A DNA stretch of 64,000 nt, taken from NCBI GenBank assembly GCA_036924085.1, contig JAVGWX010000004.1, positions 15,686,454-15,750,453 on the forward strand. The letters run 5' to 3'. The notes beneath the pieces were generated by a model that saw only the letters and a list, made by a program, of their open reading frames with translations, searched no databases and had not been told where the DNA came from. Source of the DNA: Ariolimax columbianus. Taxonomy: Eukaryota; Mollusca; Gastropoda; Stylommatophora; Arionidae. Made by a program: the position numbers and the translations under genes. Each line of letters starts with the position of its first letter. The stretch's first letter is position 1. Positions 34,828-45,292 of the stretch are shown piece after piece.

Positions 34828-36105
34828 AACTTAACTTAACGTCTTTATACTGGTTTAGAAGACCCTGCAGAGTCTGTATACAACCAGTTACATTTACATC
34901 ACCTTGCTCTAAAAGCTATGCGCATCCAGTTTATTCTTAAAAGCATCAACTGTCCCTGCCTCCACTACCTCCCCTGGCAATGCATTCCAAGCAGACACCA
35001 CTCTCTGACTAAAAAATTATTTCCTAATATCTAACCTGGACCTCTCTTTAGTCAGCTTGTAGCTATGCCCTCGTGTTATTGTAGGTGGCTGTATTTTAAA
35101 AAACTTGTTATAGTCTAATTTATCCATTCCTCTGATCATCTTATAAACCTGTATTAAGTCACCACGAATTCTTCGAGACACCGTAGGCCGGTTTTTCTGA
35201 GTCGTTCCTCATAACAGTAATTCTGGAATCCCACTATCATCTTTGTCGCTCTTTTTTGTATTCTTTCCAGCAATGTTTATATCCCCTCTATGATAATGAC
35301 TCCACACCTGTACACAGTACTCCAATCTAGGTCTAACTAAAGCTTTATACAGTTTGACGATCACTTCCTTGCTCCTATGTTTAATATTTCTTTTTATCAT
35401 ACCTAACATTGCATTTGCCTCTTTCACTGCTACCTTAACTTGCTCACTCACCTTTCCTGTATGATCTATTATAACCTCTAGGTCCCTTTCCTTATCTATC
35501 TTTCTAATATTGTTTTCTCCCATTCTGTAATTATGTTCCATATTGGATCTACCCATGTGGATGACTGTACATTTATCTACATTAAACTCCATTTGCCAGC
35601 TTACAGACCATTCTCGAATTTTATCTAAATCCGACATCAATATATCCACTTCCGCTTTAGATGAGACACTACTGCATAGTTTTGTGTCATCAGCAAATTT
35701 TGCAATCATGGATCCCATATCAATGTCCAAATCATTTATATATATCAAGAACAAAATTGGTCCCAAAACCGAGCCCTGTGGCACACCACTTTTCACTTCA
35801 CTCCACTCAGAGTACTCCTTATTTATGCCCACCCTCTGCCTTCTTCCCGTTAACCAATTTTCAATCCATTTGGCAACTTCCCCACCTATTCCATGTGATT
35901 TTAACTTTCGAAATAATCTTTGATGAGGTACTCTATCAAAGGCCTTTGCAAAGTCTAGATAAATAACATCCACTGGCTCCCCTTTATCTATGATTTTAGT
36001 AACCTCCTCCATGAATTCTAATATATTTGTTAAGCATGATCTCCCTCTAGTAAACCCATGCTGACTATTTCTAATTAGATTAAATTTGTCTAAATGCATT
36101 ACCAC
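34828..36105 (-). mobile_element. CR1-like LINE copy F, best-preserved reverse transcriptase
   Basis: A continuous minus-strand frame of 298 codons (36105-35209) spans the RT palm: IYLDFAKAFDRVPH (motif A, catalytic Asp), SGVPQGSVLGPILFLIYIND (motif B), KFADDTKLC (motif C with both Asp), WQMEFNVDKC and the thumb AVKEANAMLGMIKRNI. After a frameshift near 35260 the tail continues (KERSRLDIRK, a stop, FFSQRVVSAWNALPG) to the 3' end with three TTAAG repeats at 34828-34843. 5'-truncated: the endonuclease and N-terminal RT are missing. All catalytic Asp residues are retained, but the protein is incomplete. Confidence 0.92.
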
Positions 36106-36359
36106 ACCTACATGCTACGGAACGTTTTTCATTTTGTCTAGTAAGCGCTTCACTCCACCAGAATAAACGAATTTCTGATCATAAACTATATAGTATTTGG
36201 GCTCAAATAGAAGTACGAAATTATGGTGATTGAAATTATATCAAGAAAAAAGAACACCATCTTGATAACTAGGACCTAACATATAACTGAAGAAATATAA
36301 CATAAATAAAGAAGGGCATTACCAAATGTAGGTCTCTAAAAAATGATAAATATACTGAG
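36106..36359. other. No recognisable gene
   Basis: AT-rich unique sequence. Confidence 0.4.
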
Positions 36360-36620
36360 TGCTAACGTGATTTGCTTGAGTGGCAATTTATGAGGTCTCT
36401 GTATGTGACAGACAGATGAATATGTCCACTTCTACACTGTGCATGCATTGTGATAAGATGGGGATGCGATTTACTGGAATTACCAGATGCAAAAATCGAA
36501 AAAGCAGGACAATCAGTTTTGAAATAAATTGAAATGGAGGAAACAAAATATTATTAGGAAAGAAAATATTAACGTCATCTCTAAAACAATCTTATAACAT
36601 AATGCCAATACAATTTATTT
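36360..36620 (+). repeat. Unclassified interspersed repeat, copy 1
   Basis: Matches 48545-48840 in the same orientation at roughly 75% by eye (for example GTGCTAACGTGATTTGCTTG versus GTGCTAATGTGATTTGCCTG; AAGAAAATATTAACGTCA versus AAGAAAATATTACTGTCA). The family is not recognised. It stops at a GA-rich microsatellite. Confidence 0.7.
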
Positions 36621-36627
36621 AGGCATA

Positions 36628-36675
36628 CTAGAGAGAGAGAGAGAGAGAGGGGGGGGGGGGGCGCAGAAAGAGAGC
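36628..36675. repeat. (GA)n followed by poly-G
   Basis: GAGAGA tract of about 20 bp followed by 12 G and then GA-rich sequence. Polypurine strand. Confidence 0.93.
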
Positions 36676-37329
36676 GAGAGATCGCTAAATGAAACCAATA
36701 TTGCTATATTTGTATAATCCTGGAAAATGAATAAACAAATATAGAAATCACTGATAACAAAAATGTGGATTATGAGAAGAATGCTAACATATAGCTCCAA
36801 CAGTCAGAAACAATAAAATTAATTAATTAAACAAAATTTCAGCATAGATATATCAGAAGAAAACAATACCTAAAGATCACTGCTAACTAAAATAAAAACA
36901 GACATGATTCATTAGAGATGTATTCGATAAGGTGGACATGAAATATCTTGGATGGCATGACAAACTTGATAGGAAAAAGACAGAGCAGCTAAAGTACTGA
37001 AACGAAAGGACACATGGCTGTGGCAGGAATTGATCGTTAATGCCATTAGCTGATAATGAAAATTGTTCATGACCTAATTTTTGTATCTATGAAAAATATA
37101 GGTGGTAATGAGTGAATTGTGAAGGAAGTATATATTATTTTGAAACTGCGTTTTTTAAAGATCAAGATTTTGTTTATACTAAGACATGTTTTTTAATTTT
37201 ATTTCGGGGACTACATAAATCAGAATTTGATAATTGAACAGATTCAGAAGAAGAAGGAATAGGACAACGGTTATGTTATGTAAAATAAAAGCTTGTAAAA
37301 TGGAAACGTAACTTTTACACGATGGCAAC

Positions 37330-37680
37330 GGAAAGAGTGGATAGCAAATGTAGATACTTCATGCATTTGTATGGATTTATTGTCATAGTCATACTGGGAC
37401 ACGAGATAATGAAAATGCTAAAACTTTGACTTCAAAATATCCCTTAGCAGAGACATTAAAATCTATTAGATAATAACCGGTGTATCAATTATCCTTTGAT
37501 TGTAGAAATTTGAAAAATCAAATATAAAGGTGTGCCAAAGATTATAGATCATGGTGTTCTACATCCAGTGGGCATGTCCCATACTCATCTATACAATTCG
37601 TCATCTATTAGTACAGTTTGAAAACATTCATATCTGCAAAGAGTGCATCGATGTAGACTCTACTTGATAGGAAACACCAT
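37330..37680 (+). mobile_element. I-clade LINE RNase H remnant, third copy of the 17281 family
   Basis: Near 37360 the plus strand reads FVWIYCHSHTGTRDNENAKT, the counterpart of TWIYCPTHAGVHGNERSD at 18189. The end near 37610-37675 reads ENIHICKECIDVDST-stop, the counterpart of HLEVCPECSDVDS-stop. The catalytic H...G...N-E spacing is kept although surrounding frames carry stops. No open frame longer than 60 codons remains, so this copy is visible only by motif. Confidence 0.65.
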
Positions 37681-38119
37681 TTTCATTTTGTTGCGTGAAA
37701 AGACACTAATTCTTTCTATTTGTCATACCAATATATAAACTACATCCAAGGTCAGCAGCAAAGTTTTAAATGAGAACAGAAACAGACCAGCACTGGCGTT
37801 TCAATCCAAAGAACTGGATAAGCAAAACAACCCAAACAAAAACTATGTACTTAGTTAAACCAACGGCATTTTAACCTTGTCGCTGTATCTCAGCAATTAT
37901 TTGCATCGCTTTTTGTAGTCAATAATAACGTCTTCTTGTCACAACATAGGTTCCAAGTTCACGATTATCGCACTTGAGTTTGTCTATCTTAAAGATAAAG
38001 GTAGTCACACACAGTGGACAATTCTATTATGGAAAAGTGTTATAGATGTCATTGTACCTGGCCTCGGTTTTTAAAAATCACCTTTGGTAGTCTGTTCTGT
38101 TCTTCTCTGATTGTCATTT
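37681..38119. other. No recognisable gene
   Basis: AT-rich, no motif. Confidence 0.4.
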
Positions 38120-38975
38120 CATAACTTTGCATCCTTCCTTCCTTCCCGACTTACTTATTTACTTACTTACATACTTACGTCTTTGCTTCTTTCCTTCCTT
38201 TCTTATTTACTTACTTACTTACCTTCCTACTTATTTGCGTCCTTCCTTCCTTCCTTCCTTCCTTCCTTCCTTCCTTCCTTCCTTCCTTCATTCATTCCTT
38301 CCTTCCTTACTGACTTACTTACCTACTTATTTATTTACTTCCTTCCTTCCTTACTTATTTACTAATTTATTTACCTTCTTACTTATTTATCTGCTTTTTT
38401 CCGTACTTACCTCCTTACTAACTTACTTACTTATTCACTACTTACTACCTAACATACTCTCTTCACTTCCACGTGTGAAAGGAAGGAGGGAAGCAAATAA
38501 ACAAGTAGGAAGATAAGTAAGTAAGTTTGTAAGTAAGGAAGAAAGGAAGGAAGAACATAAATAAGTGGGTGTAAGCCAGTAAGTCAACAAGGAAGAGAGG
38601 AAGCAAAAAAAATAAATAGGTAAGTAAGCAAGAAAGGAAGGAAGCAAATAAATAAATAGGTAAGTAAGTAAGTAGGTAAGGAAGGAAGGGAGAAAGCAAT
38701 TTAATTGGTACCTAAGTAAGAAATTAAGGAAAGAAGCAAATAAATAAGAAAGTATGTAAGTAAGTAAGGAAGGAAGCAAGTAAGGAAGGAAGGAAGAAAG
38801 CAAATACATAAGTAAGGAAGTAAGCAAATAAACAAGTAAATATGTAAGTGAGTAGGTAAGGAAGGAAGAAAGGAAGCGAATAAATAAGTAAGTAGGTAAT
38901 TAAGTGAGTAGATGATAAGAAAGTAAGTAAATTAGTAAGTAAGTTAGTTAGTAAGTAAGGAAATAAGACATTACT
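38120..38975. repeat. 840-bp polypyrimidine/polypurine fold-back microsatellite
   Basis: The left arm (38120-38460) is made of CTTCC, CTTA and CTTT tetranucleotides, including a pure (CTTC)n stretch near 38240-38290. The right arm (38478-38975) is the complement class, GGAAG, GTAA and GAAA. They meet at a small palindrome centred on CACGTG (38470-38475), within TTCACTTCCACGTGTGAA. Open frames rich in L, P, S, Y and F on each strand are artefacts of the repeat. Confidence 0.92.
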
Positions 38976-39945
38976 GAACCGACAGATTAACCATGTAAAT
39001 GCGGTACGTCATTTCATCAACATACGTGTTTGTCAAGAAGAAAAGACTCTTTTTAAAACGCTTCTCGAATACTTTTTACTTGGTCGCTCCTCTTCTACCG
39101 TTAGGCGTAGAGGTCTTCTCGAATATACGGAACTAAAATGTCAAATGTGTTTGTACAAAGTGCGAAACTAAAATATCACATGTCAAGTATGAGGGTGGGG
39201 ACCACCACTACAGCTGACCTCCTTATATGAATCCTTAATCAAATCACTAGTGTGCTGTTGAAGAGGTAGATTCTGTGCTACTTTATTTTAAATGAGGAGA
39301 TTCCCAGACATAGAAGGGTAGAAACGGATAGAACCACTGTAACCTTCCAAGCATGCATTAAAATGTGACTGTAGTAGGCAGCGCAAATGGCTAGCAGTCT
39401 CACGTAAAACCGTTTAATTAAAAACGCCACTGCAATAATTTTGATACATACTTTGTGTAAAGGGACGAACTATAATGGTAGCCCACATGCCTCACTTGAA
39501 ACGAAATTCTTTAATCAAGTACATCAGCTGGTAGTAGTCATTTTCTTTCCATCCCACCATGGCGTCCAGGATATACACATGTAACATTAAACTATGCAGG
39601 CTGACAAAGTGTGTCCTTGAGGTGAAACAGATCATGAATATTCCTGTGTTGACAGATGCATGCGTACACAACATGAATGCTTCCCTTCGATCAATCCCCT
39701 CACCCTGCAGGAAGGCTTTCCTAGAAATACGTCTAGTGTTTAAAAAATAAGTTTTCTAGGAAAATCGCGCGTAAGGATACATCTAGTTTGTGCACAGGGT
39801 GGTATACATTACTATAAGGAGAGTTTAAATATATGTTGGCCCGAAAAGGTTGCCAGTGTGAAGACTTCCTTCCAATTACATTGGCTGCCAATAATTTATC
39901 TCAGGTAACGAACGTTTATTTTTATAATTTTACTATTTTTGTGAC
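38976..39945. other. No recognisable gene
   Basis: Unique sequence; frames of 60-63 codons on both strands near 39492-39750 overlap each other and show no domain. Confidence 0.4.
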
Positions 39946-39949
39946 TATT

Positions 39950-40068
39950 TTTTCAATCAATCAATTAATCATTCAGTCAGTCAATCAATCAATTAATAAG
40001 TCAATCAATCAGTCAATAACTCATTTAATAAGTTAATCAATCGATGAATCGATCAATTAACCAGTCAA

Positions 40069-40165
<97 letters not shown>

Positions 40166-40205
40166 GTCTGTCTGTCTGTAGTGTATGTCTGTCTGTCTAT
40201 TTATT
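39950..40205. repeat. Compound tetranucleotide microsatellite (TCAA)n-(TATC)n-(TGTC)n
   Basis: Imperfect TCAA/TTAA units at 39950-40060, about 24 uninterrupted TATC/CTAT units at 40069-40165, then TGTC units to about 40200. Confidence 0.95.
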
Positions 40206-40339
40206 CGTCCGTTCATCCGTCCGTCTGTCCATCCATTCTTCAACAATTCATTTATTCATTTATTTTATATCTCATTCTTGTCTTATAAAAAAAACATAAA
40301 ACGTTCGTTCTGAAAAGGACACTGTGATGTGACAATGTG

Positions 40340-40610
40340 TAGTAGTTTACAGTGAGGTTGGGAAACCTGCGCCTTGCAGCCCGGACAGATCCGGTTTAAT
40401 CTGACATTTTTGGGTACTAGGTTTGCCTTTCCACTAGTTCCATAATCTGTTAGCTAGACAATGCAGCCTGTTTCAAGGACTGACAACTGGAGGCGGAAAT
40501 TCAGTTATGGCCAGCTGTGATTTGTTGACCACGACGCAAACAGCCAGCTATAAGTCAATGGATGCTGACAGCTCATTAATCGCTATATCGTTGGCCTCAT
40601 CTGTCATCCC
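40340..40610 (-). mobile_element. Decayed core SINE
   Basis: Shares GGAGGCGGAAATTCAGTTAT and the AGCCAGCTATAAGTCAATGG stretch with the copy at 4085-4440, and a degraded core around 40360-40410. Same orientation as that copy. Confidence 0.45.
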
Positions 40611-40633
40611 ATCTGTCAGGCTCTCTGTGCTGA

Positions 40634-40635
<2 letters not shown>

Positions 40636-40698
<63 letters not shown>

Positions 40699-40748
40699 TA
40701 TGTATGTATGTATGTAGGTATTTATGTATGTATGTATGTATGTATACA
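40636..40748. repeat. (TA)n followed by (TGTA)n microsatellite
   Basis: About 60 bp of TA dinucleotides then about 50 bp of TGTA/TATG tetranucleotides. Confidence 0.95.
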
Positions 40749-41284
40749 CTCATACGCACATGAAGGTCAGTCAGTTATAAAGTTCACAAATAGCTATTGA
40801 AAACCAAACTGAATGAGATACGGACTTGAAAATAATTTATTATTGCACTTCTCTGTACCATTTGCACTCGCGTTCATCCGCTTTAAAATTCTCGAAACAC
40901 AAACACACCCCCTCCCACCCTTTTCCCCGCCTCCTCCCATCCTTACACCTCTCCCCCCCCCCCCCATCCTCGTACTCGAGGTGAGTTTTTAGTGCACCAA
41001 ACACGTGGAAACCGTTTGGGCACTTTTGGGTTTATTTTTTTTTTTTCAGGGTTAATCGAGCAGTATGCGGGCTGACATTGTCGTAATAGAATAGTTCTCC
41101 TCTGGTCAGCAGAACTGGACATTTTCTTCGAATTGCATTAAAAAGAATCAACAGAATCTCACATTATCATATTTATTCTGGCAATTGGTTAACATCACTC
41201 CGCGAGAAACCCAAAGCGGTGTAGGCATTAACCTTTCATTCTGATGACGTAACCTATAATTTCTTTGCAGAAAGAGATGAGGAA
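40749..41284. other. No recognisable gene
   Basis: Contains a C-rich stretch at about 40900-40970 with a run of 10 or more C; no motif otherwise. Confidence 0.4.
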
Positions 41285-41865
41285 TGTTCCCATTGCAATG
41301 AAGCACAGAGGGATGTCTCCATTGCTTTGAAGCACCGAGGAATGTTTCTATTGCTTTGAAGCACCGATGAATGTTTCTATTGCATTGAAGCACCGGTGAA
41401 TGTTTCTATTGCATTGAAGCACCGGTGAATGTTTCTATTGCATTGAAGCACCGGTGAATGTTTCTATTGCATTGAAGCACCGAGGAATGTTTCTATTGCA
41501 TTGAAACACCGATGAATGTTTCTATTGCATTGAAGCACCGATGAATGTTTCTATTGCGTCGAAACACCGAGGGCTGTTTCTATTGCATTGAATCACCGAG
41601 GGTTGTTTCTATTGCATTGAAGCACTGATGAATGTTTCTATTGCATTGAAGCACCAATGGATGTTTCTATTGCATTGAAGCACTGATGAATGTTTCCATT
41701 GCATTGAAGCACCGATGAATGTTTCTATTGCATTGAAACACCGAGGGATGTTTCTATTGCATTGAAGCACTGATGAATGTTTCTATTGCATTGAAACACC
41801 GAGGGATGTTTCTATTGCATTAAAGTACCGATGGATGTTTCCATTGCATTGAAGCACCATTTGAT
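41285..41865. repeat. 29-bp minisatellite, about 20 copies
   Basis: Unit GAATGTTTCTATTGCATTGA followed by AGCACCGAT; variants GGT, GGG and TGA interleave, suggesting mixed subfamilies of units. Exact 29-bp steps are visible from 41401 on. Confidence 0.94.
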
Positions 41866-42074
41866 TCGGGTCAGCATTGATGCACTCATCATTCGTTCTC
41901 ATTAACAAATCTGTTTAGCATACAATCTCCTTTGTCTGCATACATACAGAGATACTGTACGGACATGCCCATTCGTTTCATTTTGTGTTTTTTAGACAGT
42001 TGTATGAACACACTTTCCGTAACTTCAATTCACCATGCACATTCATTTCACTGAAGTTCAACTCAACATAAGCT

Positions 42075-42960
42075 AAGTTAACTAAACTTTACTTACCGTT
42101 TTTATTCTGGATTAGAATACTGTAGAGTCTGCATACAACCAGTTTATCCTACTTCACTTGATCTAAAAACTATGTGCATTCAATACATTTGGGAACAGAA
42201 ACCTGTTAATGTCTAATTTATCCTTTCCTTTGATTCTCTTATAAATCTGTTATAAATGATCTCGAATTCTTCTCTTTTCCAGACACTGTAGGCTGGTTTT
42301 TCTGTTCGTCTTAACTGTAATTTCTGAATCATAGCTCTTCTTTGTATTCTTTCCAGCATGTTTATACCTGTTTTACGACAAGGATTCCACACCTGTACAC
42401 CGTTCTCCACTATTGGTCTAACTAATGATTTGTACAGCTTGACTATCACTTCCTTGTTCCCATGTTTAAAATGTATTTGTATGATACATAACATTGTATT
42501 TGCCTTTTTCACTTCTACCTGGACTTGCTTAGTCACCTTACCTGTACGATGTATTATAATCCCTATGTCCCCTTTCTTTTATATCTTTCTACTATTTTTC
42601 TCGCCCATTCTGTAATTATGCCCCATATTGGATGTACCCATATGGATGACTGTGCGTTTATCGACATTAAACTCCATTTGTCAGGTCTCAGACCATTCCC
42701 TAATTTTATCTAAATCAGACCTAAAAAAAATCTACCTCTGGTTTAGATGAAACACCTCTGCATAGTTTTGTGTCATCCATGAATTTTGCAATCAAGTATC
42801 CGATATAATTGTCCAAATAGTTTTTATATGTCAAAAACAAAATTGGTCCCACAAACCGGGCCCTACAGCACTCCACTTTTCACATCACACCACTCATACT
42901 CTTGGTGATCCGTTTGGCAGATGTGGAAGTGTAAGCTAAATGTTCTTACGCGTTGGGTAG
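42075..42960 (-). mobile_element. CR1-like LINE copy G, internally deleted
   Basis: The 3' end near 42075 matches the family. About 200 bp are missing just after, compared with copy F (jump near 42190). The minus-strand frame 42213-42536 reads QVEVKKANTMLCIIQIHFKH and LVRPIVENGVQVWNPCRKTG followed by INMLERIQRRA. The 5' part to about 42900 corresponds to the FADD-to-QMEF region with stops. Confidence 0.8.
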
Positions 42961-43049
42961 TTTGATCTACCTACATTTTCATATATTTTTTAGCACACGT
43001 TAGGAAGAATGGATTTTTCAATGCTGATGACAATCTTGAAGGATGAGAA

Positions 43050-43365
43050 CACAAACACGTTCTTGTACTCATGTAGTAATGATAAGTAGTAAAAACTACT
43101 TTACGTAATGTTGAGCTTGTAATTGGCAACACGAAGTAGTAATGATAAGCAGTAAAAACTACTTTACGTAATGCTGAGCTTGTAATTGGCAATACGAAGT
43201 AGTAATGATAAGCAGTAAGAACTACTTTACGTAATGTTGAGCTAGTAATTGGCAACCCGAAGTAGTAATGATAAGCAGTAAAAACTACTTTACGTAATGT
43301 TGAGCTTGTAATTGGCAATACGAAGTAGTAATGATAAGCAGTAAGAACTACTTCACGTAATGTCG
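43050..43365. promoter_or_regulatory. 63-bp tandem array with TTACGTAA and TGATAAG in each unit, upstream of gene B
   Basis: Five units of exactly 63 bp. TTACGTAA occurs at 43101, 43164, 43227 and 43290; the fifth unit has TCACGTAA at 43353. TGATAAG occurs at 43080, 43143 and equivalent positions. Known: TTACGTAA is the PAR-bZIP/NFIL3 (D-box) consensus and WGATAR the GATA-factor consensus. Inference: as the array ends 280 bp before the start codon of an immune-type GTPase it could be a tandem enhancer. It may equally be an ordinary minisatellite. Confidence 0.5.
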
Positions 43366-43643
43366 TATTTGTAACCGTCCAATCATTTTACTTTAATATT
43401 TTTGTTTTACCATACATTGCTGTACTTTGATGTATTATTTAATGACAACAAATTATTATACAGCAAAATATTAAACTACAACAGCTGCCATTAATCTCTT
43501 CCTGTCTGATCATTTTACTGTCCTTGCATCCTTTAGTTTGTCTTTTATTGATTATATAATCAGTTATTCTTTGTTATATCTTATGAGTTTCATAATTTTT
43601 TAATGGTATCCAACAGATTTGAAAAACGCAAGACATTTCGATA
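43366..43643 (+). other. 5' flank of GIMAP-like gene B with possible splice acceptor
   Basis: TTTTTAATGGTATCCAACAG at about 43597-43616 could be a 3' splice site placing a 5' untranslated exon upstream. AT-rich, no TATA box that I would defend. Confidence 0.35.
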
Positions 43644-44867
43644 ATGGTCGACAGAGCAAACAAACCGATTAACCTTCTTCTCGTTGGACGTACCGGAAAT
43701 GGGAAAAGCTCCACTGGAAACTCAATTCTTGGTAACAAAGAATTCACCCCACAAAACTCCTCATCGTCTGTTACTTATAACATACAAATTAGAAGATCAG
43801 TATTCGAGGATGTCCGAATGGCAGTTGTTGATGGGCCTGGTATCGGAGACACAATCAGTAATCTCACAGAAGGTGGAAAGTCAATGATTCGTTTCGTAGA
43901 GGAGGCCTTGTCACTGATCTCGAACAAGCTCACTGCTTTACTTATAGTTCTAAAGTATGGCGTCCGCTTCACGAATCAAGAAAAGGAAGCAATACAGATG
44001 ATAAAGATGATTTTTGGTGAAGATATTATTAAGAATTATGGCATCATCGTGATGACACACGGCGATAGTTTTGAGATGGACATGGAAGATGAGGGACAAA
44101 CATTTGGCAGCTGGTGTGATCAACAAACTGGAGATGTCCGCGCTCTATTTGATGAGTGTGACAAGAGACTTGTGTTGTTTAACAATAGGTCCAAGGATGC
44201 AGACCAGATAAAGAGACAGAAAGTACAACTTCTGAACATGGTTGCTGACATACAACAACGTTTATTGCCTTACAATGATGGTGACTTCAAGAACGCTGAG
44301 CTCGGCCGAAAAAAACTGATTGTCATGGGAAAGCTTTCAGAACTGAGTTTGAAAACTGACAATATTCTTGAGAAGATCACCAAACGCCTTAATGAATTGG
44401 TGGAGCAAGGCCAGTCAAATAGCGTTGGAGAGATTCAGAAACTGTTAACTGAACTACAAAAACACGAACGCTGGCTAGAGATAGAAGACGAAGGTACAGG
44501 ATTAGTTAAGCATATTCTTATGAAGATCTCCATAACGGAATCTAGAATCAAAACCAAGAAGGACTTACAAAGTCGACGACTCGAGAGGGCAGCGCTTGAA
44601 CAAGAAATGAAACCACAAAGAAAAACACCGTCTCAGCAGGGAGAAAGTGAAAGTCCGACATCAAGCGACGGATTCATTCTAGCTTTCCTGGCGTTCCTAT
44701 TTTTGCCAGTGATATACCTAATGAGTTGGGTGGTGTCATTTATTGTACGTAGTACAAGAAATATGATCAGTTCTAGAGAAGGGATACAATATAATGATAA
44801 CATTGTCAAATCACGTGCACAAGTCTTGAAGCAGGAGGTTCCGGACAGTGCCAGGAAAGATGAATAG
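43644..44867 (+). CDS. GIMAP/AIG1-like GTPase with membrane segment (gene B)
   Basis: A 407-residue intronless ORF of the AIG1/IAN family. Seen: P-loop GRTGNGKSS at residues 15-23; SSVT around 41-44 in the G2 position; G3 DGPG at 63-66 (D-x-x-G intact); conserved box LKYGVRFTNQEKEAIQMI at 103-120 followed by IFG; G4-like MTHGD at 137-141; LFNN at 178-181. A charged, probably helical stretch spans about 225-320. A hydrophobic segment at about 343-368 (GFILAFLAFLFLPVIYLM...) is followed by a 39-residue polar tail. So, unlike gene A, the membrane segment is not terminal. Strong start context (A at -3, G at +4). Known family role: GTP-dependent scaffolds on intracellular membranes, involved in lymphocyte survival in vertebrates and expanded in molluscs. 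Likely functional. An alternative start seems unlikely because the P-loop begins at residue 15. Confidence 0.93.
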   Translation: MVDRANKPINLLLVGRTGNGKSSTGNSILGNKEFTPQNSSSSVTYNIQIRRSVFEDVRMAVVDGPGIGDTISNLTEGGKSMIRFVEEALSLISNKLTALLIVLKYGVRFTNQEKEAIQMIKMIFGEDIIKNYGIIVMTHGDSFEMDMEDEGQTFGSWCDQQTGDVRALFDECDKRLVLFNNRSKDADQIKRQKVQLLNMVADIQQRLLPYNDGDFKNAELGRKKLIVMGKLSELSLKTDNILEKITKRLNELVEQGQSNSVGEIQKLLTELQKHERWLEIEDEGTGLVKHILMKISITESRIKTKKDLQSRRLERAALEQEMKPQRKTPSQQGESESPTSSDGFILAFLAFLFLPVIYLMSWVVSFIVRSTRNMISSREGIQYNDNIVKSRAQVLKQEVPDSARKDE

Positions 44868-45060
44868 GGTTACTGTAGCCAAAATTAATGCTTCGACGAA
44901 TATGGTTAGAAGTTCAGGGGGTGACTAATTTGTTTGGGATTTAGCAGCCAGGTAAATAATTTAGTGCTGGATCGTCCCTTGTATGGTTGTACAACATGCA
45001 TAGTGTATAGCTGAATTGTTTTTTTTAATGTGAGTTAAATAATAAATAAATGCAAACCTA
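44868..45060 (+). terminator. 3' untranslated region and AATAAA signals of gene B
   Basis: Overlapping AATAAATAAA at 45041-45050, 174 bp past the TAG stop. Two canonical hexamers; cleavage is expected within about 10-30 bp. Confidence 0.65.
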
Positions 45061-45094
45061 ATTTTTAAAATTATTTTGCATTCGCCTTATTTCT

Positions 45095-45292
45095 TCATTC
45101 CCTAAGGCGGTGTGCGTTGTACTACGGCTTCTATTTTGCGCCTTTCGGCCCAGTGCATCCGACTACGGCATGCATTTTATGTAAGGGTCTGCTTCCCATT
45201 GGTAACGACCGGTGCTGTGATGGGGATCGAACCTAGCACCTTCGGGATGTGAGCCGTATCACTTAACCATTATCCCACGCCGTCCACTAGTC
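45095..45292 (-). mobile_element. tRNA-derived SINE carrying the shared central core
   Basis: On the minus strand, TGGGATAATGG (45267-45277) is an A-box-like and GGTTCGATCCC (45223-45233) a perfect B box. Further 3' is GTAGTCGGATGCACTGGGCC then GAAAGGCGCAAAATAGAAGC, the same core as in the SINEs at 1355, 13936 and 15422. It lies just downstream of gene B's poly(A) signals, in antisense orientation. This copy ties the core to a tRNA-type promoter. Confidence 0.8.

Noticed and set aside
38111..38827. 129-codon L/P/S/Y/F-rich frames resembling membrane proteins
   Set aside because: Translations of CTTCC/CTTA repeats on each arm of the fold-back.
41285..41865. CRISPR-like array of 29-bp repeats
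   Set aside because: Units are contiguous without spacers.
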